Below are positions 59,992-64,000 of a DNA stretch of 64,000 nucleotides, in pieces. The number at the start of each line of letters is the position of its first letter. The first letter of the stretch is position 1. Both the position numbers and the translations under genes were made by a program. Under the pieces are notes generated by a model, which was not told the origin of the DNA, made no database searches, and was given only the letters and a program-made list of their open reading frames with translations. Location of the stretch: assembly GCA_964558505.1 (NCBI GenBank), contig CAZLEI010000001.1, forward strand, positions 1 to 64,000, read 5' to 3'. Origin of the DNA: CAYMPW01 sp964558505. Its GTDB lineage: Archaea; Thermoplasmatota; Thermoplasmata; Methanomassiliicoccales; Methanomethylophilaceae.

Positions 59992-60879
59992 TCATTCCAA
60001 TATCTCGTCCCTGAGCTCTCCCATCGTGGATGTCCTCTCCGCGAACGCATTGTGCTTGTGGATGGATTCCTGGGATTCGCTTCTGGCGACAACTACGACA
60101 TCGCCGGGCAGGTTGGTGTATTTGGTCGTGACGCGTTTCAGCACGCCTCTGACGACATCCTCTACGAATTTGGGGTTCTTGTGGGCATTAAGCACCACTG
60201 CTCCCTCGTCATCTCTTTTGAGGAGCTCGTAGGTGGAGGATGAGAACGACGATTCGACGAGGTCGATGAGGTCGTTGGCCTCGACGTCGACGGTCTCGTC
60301 CATCTCCATGGTGAGCGTGCAGACGTTCCTCTGGTTGTGCGACATCACGGGGAACTGGTCGCCGCAGTCCAGCATCTCCTTGACGGTCTGCTGGGCGCAC
60401 GGGCAGGCGGTCATGCCTATGACCTCCACGCCTATGGTCTTCCTGACATGCTCTCCGCGGACGATCTTCCCTTTGGCGAGGAGCTTGTACATCTCCAGCG
60501 TCTCCCTTCCGTTAGGTGTGATGTTCGGGCGGAAGTACTCGGCGGAGATCGTCACGTTGGCCGTGATCGCGTACTCGTGGTGGACCAGCAGCCTGTTGCA
60601 GATGTCGGTGGCGAGGTTCTCGAGGCTGGTGACGGGGACTGTCAGGCTCTCGTCCACGACCTCTCTGAGGACCTCGACGTTCCTGGAGAGGTGCGATCCT
60701 TTCTGGGTGGCCGGCAGGTCGACGAAGACGTCGATGTTGCAGGCGAGTGAGCCGTTGAGATCGGAAGCGAGCCCTTCTCTCTTGACGCAGACGGGTTTCC
60801 TGACGCCCGTAACTCCCACTTTGGTGAGTTTGAAGGCGATATCTCCTTTACGGTACTGGATGTCGCATTTCGGAATCAT
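59992..60879 (-). CDS. mptA: GTP cyclohydrolase MptA (FolE2 family)
   Basis: First step of tetrahydromethanopterin synthesis. 295 residues. CDIQYRKGDIAFKLTKVGVTGVRKP, the metal cysteine in GMTACPCAQQ, HNQRNVCTLTMEM and a C-terminal ESQESIHKHNAFAER. Fe(II)-dependent in known archaeal enzymes. TATA ATCTTTTAAATC at about 60908-60919. Confidence 0.94.
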   Translation of the reverse strand: MIPKCDIQYRKGDIAFKLTKVGVTGVRKPVCVKREGLASDLNGSLACNIDVFVDLPATQKGSHLSRNVEVLREVVDESLTVPVTSLENLATDICNRLLVHHEYAITANVTISAEYFRPNITPNGRETLEMYKLLAKGKIVRGEHVRKTIGVEVIGMTACPCAQQTVKEMLDCGDQFPVMSHNQRNVCTLTMEMDETVDVEANDLIDLVESSFSSSTYELLKRDDEGAVVLNAHKNPKFVEDVVRGVLKRVTTKYTNLPGDVVVVARSESQESIHKHNAFAERTSTMGELRDEILE

Positions 60880-60981
60880 AATGTTCTCACTGTACGTTGA
60901 AATTGATTTAAAAGATATTCACTAACAGTTTTTTCGGTTATCCTCAGAAATGCAATTATCCGATGCCCGCCATGCACGGGC

Positions 60982-61623
60982 ATGTTCTGCGGCGTGGACG
61001 AAGCAGGGAGGGGTTCGGTGATGGGCCCTCTCGTTGTAGGGTGCGTGTACACAGAGGACGATGCGCCCTTCAGGGAGATGGGGGTCAAAGACTCAAAGAA
61101 GCTCACCCCCAAGCGGAGGGAAGCCCTCTACAGTCGTATAACGGAATGTGCCAGCGACTGGTGCGTCGTGATCATATCCGCCGACGAGGTCGACGAGCGC
61201 AGGAAGCGCAAGTCCTTGAACGAGGTGGAGGCGGACATGTTCCTCGAGGCGTCCTCCAAGATCCCGGTGTCCACTGTTTACGCCGATTGCCCGGATGTCA
61301 ACGAGGCCGGCTTCTCCAATTCAATGGCGGCGAGGATGGGCATGACCGAGGTCATAGCCAGACATAAGGCGGACGACACATACCCGGTGGTGTCCGCGGC
61401 ATCCATCATAGCCAAGGTCACCCGTGACAGGATGGTGGCCGATATCTGCGAAGAACTGGGGTTCGACATAGGAAGCGGGTATCCAAGCGATCAGAAGACC
61501 ATGGACTTCATACAAAAGTGGATAAAAGATTACGGTCATCCCCCGAAGCACACGCGTTGCTCATGGGAGCCGGTAAGGCACATGATGTCGACCGCGTCCA
61601 TGCGTAAGATCACTGATTGGTGA
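60982..61623 (+). CDS. rnhB: Ribonuclease HII
   Basis: 213 residues. FCGVDEAGRGSVMGPLVVG (first Asp-Glu), GVKDSKKLTPKRRE, TVYADCPD (Asp), HKADDTYPVVSAASIIAKVTRD and the C-terminal PKHTRCSWEPVR. Removes RNA primers and single ribonucleotides. Ends in the start region of the next gene. Confidence 0.96.
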   Translation: MFCGVDEAGRGSVMGPLVVGCVYTEDDAPFREMGVKDSKKLTPKRREALYSRITECASDWCVVIISADEVDERRKRKSLNEVEADMFLEASSKIPVSTVYADCPDVNEAGFSNSMAARMGMTEVIARHKADDTYPVVSAASIIAKVTRDRMVADICEELGFDIGSGYPSDQKTMDFIQKWIKDYGHPPKHTRCSWEPVRHMMSTASMRKITDW

Positions 61624-61628
61624 AACCG

Positions 61629-61961
61629 ATGACGATGCACGATGATATCCAGAGCATGATTGACAAGTTCAACCGCAAGGTAGAGAACGATGAGAAAGTG
61701 AAGGCCGAGGTCGAGAAGATCTACAAGTCCGTCAACATCGATCTCGATTCTGAGCATTATTCATTGATCATGGACCATGGCATCGTCAGGGACTACAAGG
61801 ACGAGCTCCTTCCGGAGGCTGACATAACCATCCTCACCACACCTGAGCACATGAAGGCATTGATCGACGGAACGCTCAGGCCGATGAAAGCATACGTCAC
61901 CAAGAAGATAGTTCTGAAAGGTAAGATCGACGATATAATGTACCTCAGGAAACTGTTCTGA
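61629..61961 (+). CDS. SCP2-like sterol-carrier fold protein
   Basis: 110 residues. MIDKFNRKVENDEKVKAEVEKIYKSVNIDL, then ADITILTTPEHMKALIDGTLRPMKAYVTKKIVLKGKIDDIMYLRKLF, the usual SCP2 ending. Ligand unknown. GGTGA is 5 nt before the ATG at 61629. Confidence 0.82.
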   Translation: MTMHDDIQSMIDKFNRKVENDEKVKAEVEKIYKSVNIDLDSEHYSLIMDHGIVRDYKDELLPEADITILTTPEHMKALIDGTLRPMKAYVTKKIVLKGKIDDIMYLRKLF

Positions 61962-61995
61962 CGTCGTTTCGCATATTCCTGCGGTCCAATGAAAG

Positions 61996-62006
61996 GTATT
62001 TATACT
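61996..62006 (+). promoter_or_regulatory. Promoter of initiator tRNA
   Basis: GGTATTTATACTG (61995-62007) lies about 28 nt before the tRNA 5' end, as expected for a TATA box. Confidence 0.65.
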
Positions 62007-62028
62007 GCATGTGTCTAGTCCGATTCAT

Positions 62029-62106
62029 AGCGAGGTAGGGTAGCCAGGATATCCCGTCGGGCTCATAACCCGGAGACCGGTCGTTCAAATCGACCCCTCG
62101 CTACCA
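62029..62106 (+). tRNA. Initiator tRNA-Met (anticodon CAT), CCA encoded
   Basis: Acceptor AGCGAGG pairs with CCTCGCT, giving the A1-U72 pair typical of archaeal initiators. The anticodon stem ends in GGG/CCC around loop CTCATAA. T arm GGTCGTTCAAATCGACC. Discriminator A (62103) then genomic CCA (62104-62106). Confidence 0.95.
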
Positions 62107-62108
62107 TC

Positions 62109-62423
62109 TTATTCATCGTCTTCTTGTTCGCATCGGGGCTCCCATCGATCCTCACCTTGTTGTGCCATGTCGATGTACCAGTCATCGAAGAATCCGTCCT
62201 GGGCATGATGCCCTTGTTCCGGCATCGCTGCAGACCGACAGTTCTGGGACAGCAACATCGGTTCTCGCAACGGCAGTTTCCCGCGGTCGTCGATCCTGTA
62301 CGCGACGCATATCCCTGGTGCATGCAGACGGGATGCATCGCGATCCCGTTGCGATAGCGCATCATGTGCCTGATGCCGTATCGCATCCGGAATGCGGGCA
62401 TATGGCCAAGGGGACAGCATCAT
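62109..62423 (-). CDS. Hypothetical protein, weak
   Basis: 104-residue frame in the 365-nt gap between tRNA-Met and glnK. It has a polar, acidic C-terminus (DDWYIDMAQQGEDRWEPRCEQEDDE) and no family match. No good ribosome binding site or TATA box is seen. It may be a real small gene or chance. Confidence 0.3.
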   Translation of the reverse strand: MMLSPWPYARIPDAIRHQAHDALSQRDRDASRLHAPGICVAYRIDDRGKLPLREPMLLSQNCRSAAMPEQGHHAQDGFFDDWYIDMAQQGEDRWEPRCEQEDDE

Positions 62424-62471
62424 ACCGAGAATGGGAAAAAGTTTGGAAATGGTTTCAGGTGGTTCTATGTC

Positions 62472-62792
62472 TCACACGCCGGTGCGTATCCTGATGGACG
62501 TTTCGACAGGTATCACGAAGATCCTGCCGTCGCCCATCTTGCCCGTTACCGCCGCGTCGTGAATCGTGTTTATCACGGTCTCGACCTCGCTGTCCTCCAC
62601 GACGGACTCGATCTTCACCTTCTCGATCTCGTCGATGCAGAACTCCCCGACCCTGTTGGTGAACTTTATCCCGGACTGGGTCCCGCGTCCTGTGACATGC
62701 GTTATGGTCATGCCGTTTATCCCCGCATCCTTCAGTGCATCCTTGACCGCCTGGAGCTTCTCCGGACGGAATATCGCTATTACCATCTTCAT
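62472..62792 (-). CDS. glnK: Nitrogen regulatory protein P-II (GlnK type)
   Basis: 106 residues. MVIAIFRPEKLQAVKDAL, T-loop GRGTQSGIKFTNRVGEF, and TGKMGDGRIFVIPVETSIRIRTG. The T-loop tyrosine that is uridylylated in bacteria (Y51) is Phe here, so control is likely by ATP/ADP/2-oxoglutarate only. Follows amt by 10 nt. Confidence 0.95.
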   Translation of the reverse strand: MKMVIAIFRPEKLQAVKDALKDAGINGMTITHVTGRGTQSGIKFTNRVGEFCIDEIEKVKIESVVEDSEVETVINTIHDAAVTGKMGDGRIFVIPVETSIRIRTGV

Positions 62793-62802
62793 CTCAACGA
62801 CC

Positions 62803-64000
62803 TCACATGTAGTATGCAGGCTCGCCGTGCTCGACGATGTCCTGTCCGATGGATTCCTCTTCTTCCGAGACCCTCACTTCCGTGAACTTCGATACGATCC
62901 AGATTATGGCGTACGATACTGCGAAGCAGAAGATCAGGGTGAAGACGACCGCCGCGACCTGCCCCAGGAACAGGTTCGTTCCGCCGTACAGGAGGCCGGG
63001 GGTATCGGTCAGTGCGGGCAATGCGAATATGCCCGTTGCAAGTGCACCCCAGATTCCTCCTATTCCGTGGACGCCGAACACATCGAGTGCATCGTCCAGT
63101 CCGGACTTCTTGCGCATGAACATCACTCCGAAGTAACAGACGAGGCCGCCGACGATCCCGATGACTATGGCCTCGGTAGGGCCGACGAATCCGGCCCCGG
63201 GCGTGATGGCGACCAGGCCGGCCACCGCTCCGGCGATGGACCCGAGCACGTTGACACGTCCCACATGCAGATACTGGATCACAGCCCAGGTGCACATCGC
63301 GAACGCGGCCGAGATCATGGTAACGACCACTGCGTTGACGGCGACCCCGTCGGCGGCGAGTCCGGACCCGCCGTTGAATCCGATCCACCCGAGCCACAGG
63401 AATGCGCACCCAAGGAAGGCGAACGGCACGTTGTGGGCACGGTCCTTCATTATACGGTCGCTGCGCTTCCCCAGGAAGTATGCCAATGCCAGACCGGAAG
63501 CTCCCGCGCATATGTGCACAACCGTCCCTCCAGCGAAATCGAGGGTGGTGATGAGCCCGCCCGCAGTGGAGAGGAGTCCGCCGCCCCAGACCATGTGGGC
63601 CATGGGAGCGTAGACGCACACGGACCATATCGCAAGGAACACGGTGATGGCCGGGTATCTTATCCTCTCTGCACAGGCCCCCAGCACTATTGCGCCGGTG
63701 ACCATGGCGAACACGCATTGGAACATCATGAATTCCATGTCTGGTATTGCCCCGTCCACGGACTCGAGGCCGACGCCGATGAGGAGTGCGTGATCTAGGT
63801 TCCCTATGAATCCGCCGATGTCCCCGCTGAACGCAAGAGAGTAACCGACGAGTATCCAGGATACAGTCATCACTCCCATCGCGATGAGACTCTGGGTCAT
63901 GATGGATCCCATGCTCTGCTTCCTGAGCATCCCGCCGTAGAACAGAGCGATCCCCGGCGCCATTATGAACACAAGTGCCGTGCAGACCAGGATCCATGTT
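62803..64000 (-). CDS. amt: Ammonium transporter Amt, N-terminus cut by the window edge
   Basis: At least 399 residues seen; the frame is open to 64000 (TWILVCTALVFIMAPGIALFYGG), so the first segment(s) and signal lie outside. FYGGMLRKQSMGS, the pore histidine in FAGGTVVHICAGASGLALA and the second in VFGVHGIGGIWGALATG. Next to glnK, which closes the channel when nitrogen is plentiful. Confidence 0.96.
   Translation of the reverse strand, partial: TWILVCTALVFIMAPGIALFYGGMLRKQSMGSIMTQSLIAMGVMTVSWILVGYSLAFSGDIGGFIGNLDHALLIGVGLESVDGAIPDMEFMMFQCVFAMVTGAIVLGACAERIRYPAITVFLAIWSVCVYAPMAHMVWGGGLLSTAGGLITTLDFAGGTVVHICAGASGLALAYFLGKRSDRIMKDRAHNVPFAFLGCAFLWLGWIGFNGGSGLAADGVAVNAVVVTMISAAFAMCTWAVIQYLHVGRVNVLGSIAGAVAGLVAITPGAGFVGPTEAIVIGIVGGLVCYFGVMFMRKKSGLDDALDVFGVHGIGGIWGALATGIFALPALTDTPGLLYGGTNLFLGQVAAVVFTLIFCFAVSYAIIWIVSKFTEVRVSEEEESIGQDIVEHGEPAYYM

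Noticed and set aside
62063..62401. 112-codon minus-strand frame overlapping tRNA-Met
   Set aside because: Its 3' part runs through the initiator tRNA gene, so it cannot be a normal gene.
1..64000. CRISPR arrays, transposase genes and replication origin
   Set aside because: I saw no regularly spaced repeats, no intact transposase or integrase, and no orc1/cdc6 gene or repeated origin boxes.
1..64000. In-frame amber (pyrrolysine) genes
   Set aside because: The organism type suggests pyrrolysine use, but no methylamine methyltransferase, pyl gene or tRNA-Pyl is present in this window.

Overview
The window is a gene-dense archaeal chromosome segment of high GC. It has archaeal ribosomal proteins and RNA polymerase subunits (L15e, L18e, L21e, L13, S9, RpoF, RpoN), a family B DNA polymerase, an archaeal initiator tRNA, a 5S rRNA gene unlinked to 16S/23S, many leaderless promoters with a TATA box about 26 nt before the start codon, and methanogen genes (MptA, an HdrD-like CCG iron-sulfur protein, HypC, GlnK-Amt). 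Together these point to a methanogen of the Thermoplasmata side, most likely Methanomassiliicoccales. That placement is inferred; no 16S rRNA is present.

Layout. 1-9.8 kb: L15e, the YchF-type GTPase-PolB pair, and a long minus-strand information-processing operon (aIF1A, Rio1, Dim2/KRR1, Pus10, L21e, RpoF, DUF655, RsmA). 9.9-19.9 kb: tRNA-Glu, a HAD-like protein with a formyltransferase-like protein, archease, aspartate dehydrogenase, a Xaa-Pro peptidase, ilvC and ilvB, then gap-pgk. 20-26.7 kb: a complete lysine operon by the DapL route (lrp, dapA, dapB, lysC, lysA, dapF, dapL), with a perfect inverted repeat at the 5' end of its mRNA. 26.8-34.7 kb: MscS channel, prepilin peptidase, radical SAM enzyme, ThiL, then larA-like, HdrD-like and folP.

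34.8-36.8 kb holds the most notable feature: a compact four-gene operon for a eukaryote-like ubiquitin-type conjugation pathway. It encodes a UBA3-like E1, a small beta-grasp modifier with a Gly-Gly followed by a 10-residue tail, an E2 with HPN motif and catalytic Cys, and an Rpn11/CSN5-like JAMM protease. The genes overlap or nearly touch. No RING E3 is visible nearby.

36.8-40 kb: phosphohexuloisomerase, a TIM-barrel protein, and the L18e-L13-S9-RpoN operon. 40-44.8 kb is an accessory region bounded by two tRNA-Pro genes. It holds a Fic protein inserted at a tRNA-Pro 3' end with a degenerate att-like repeat, DUF5714, an AhpD-like protein, a FAD reductase, a LarC1-only protein and a MntA-HepT toxin-antitoxin pair. 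44.9-51 kb: ITPase, Bud32, RadB and the isoprenoid operon IPK-FNI-GGPP synthase. 51-64 kb: 5S rRNA, HypC, NAC, AlaX, Lrp, a bacterial-type AspRS facing GatCAB, a candidate structured RNA, MptA, RNase HII, initiator tRNA-Met, and GlnK with an Amt gene cut by the window edge.
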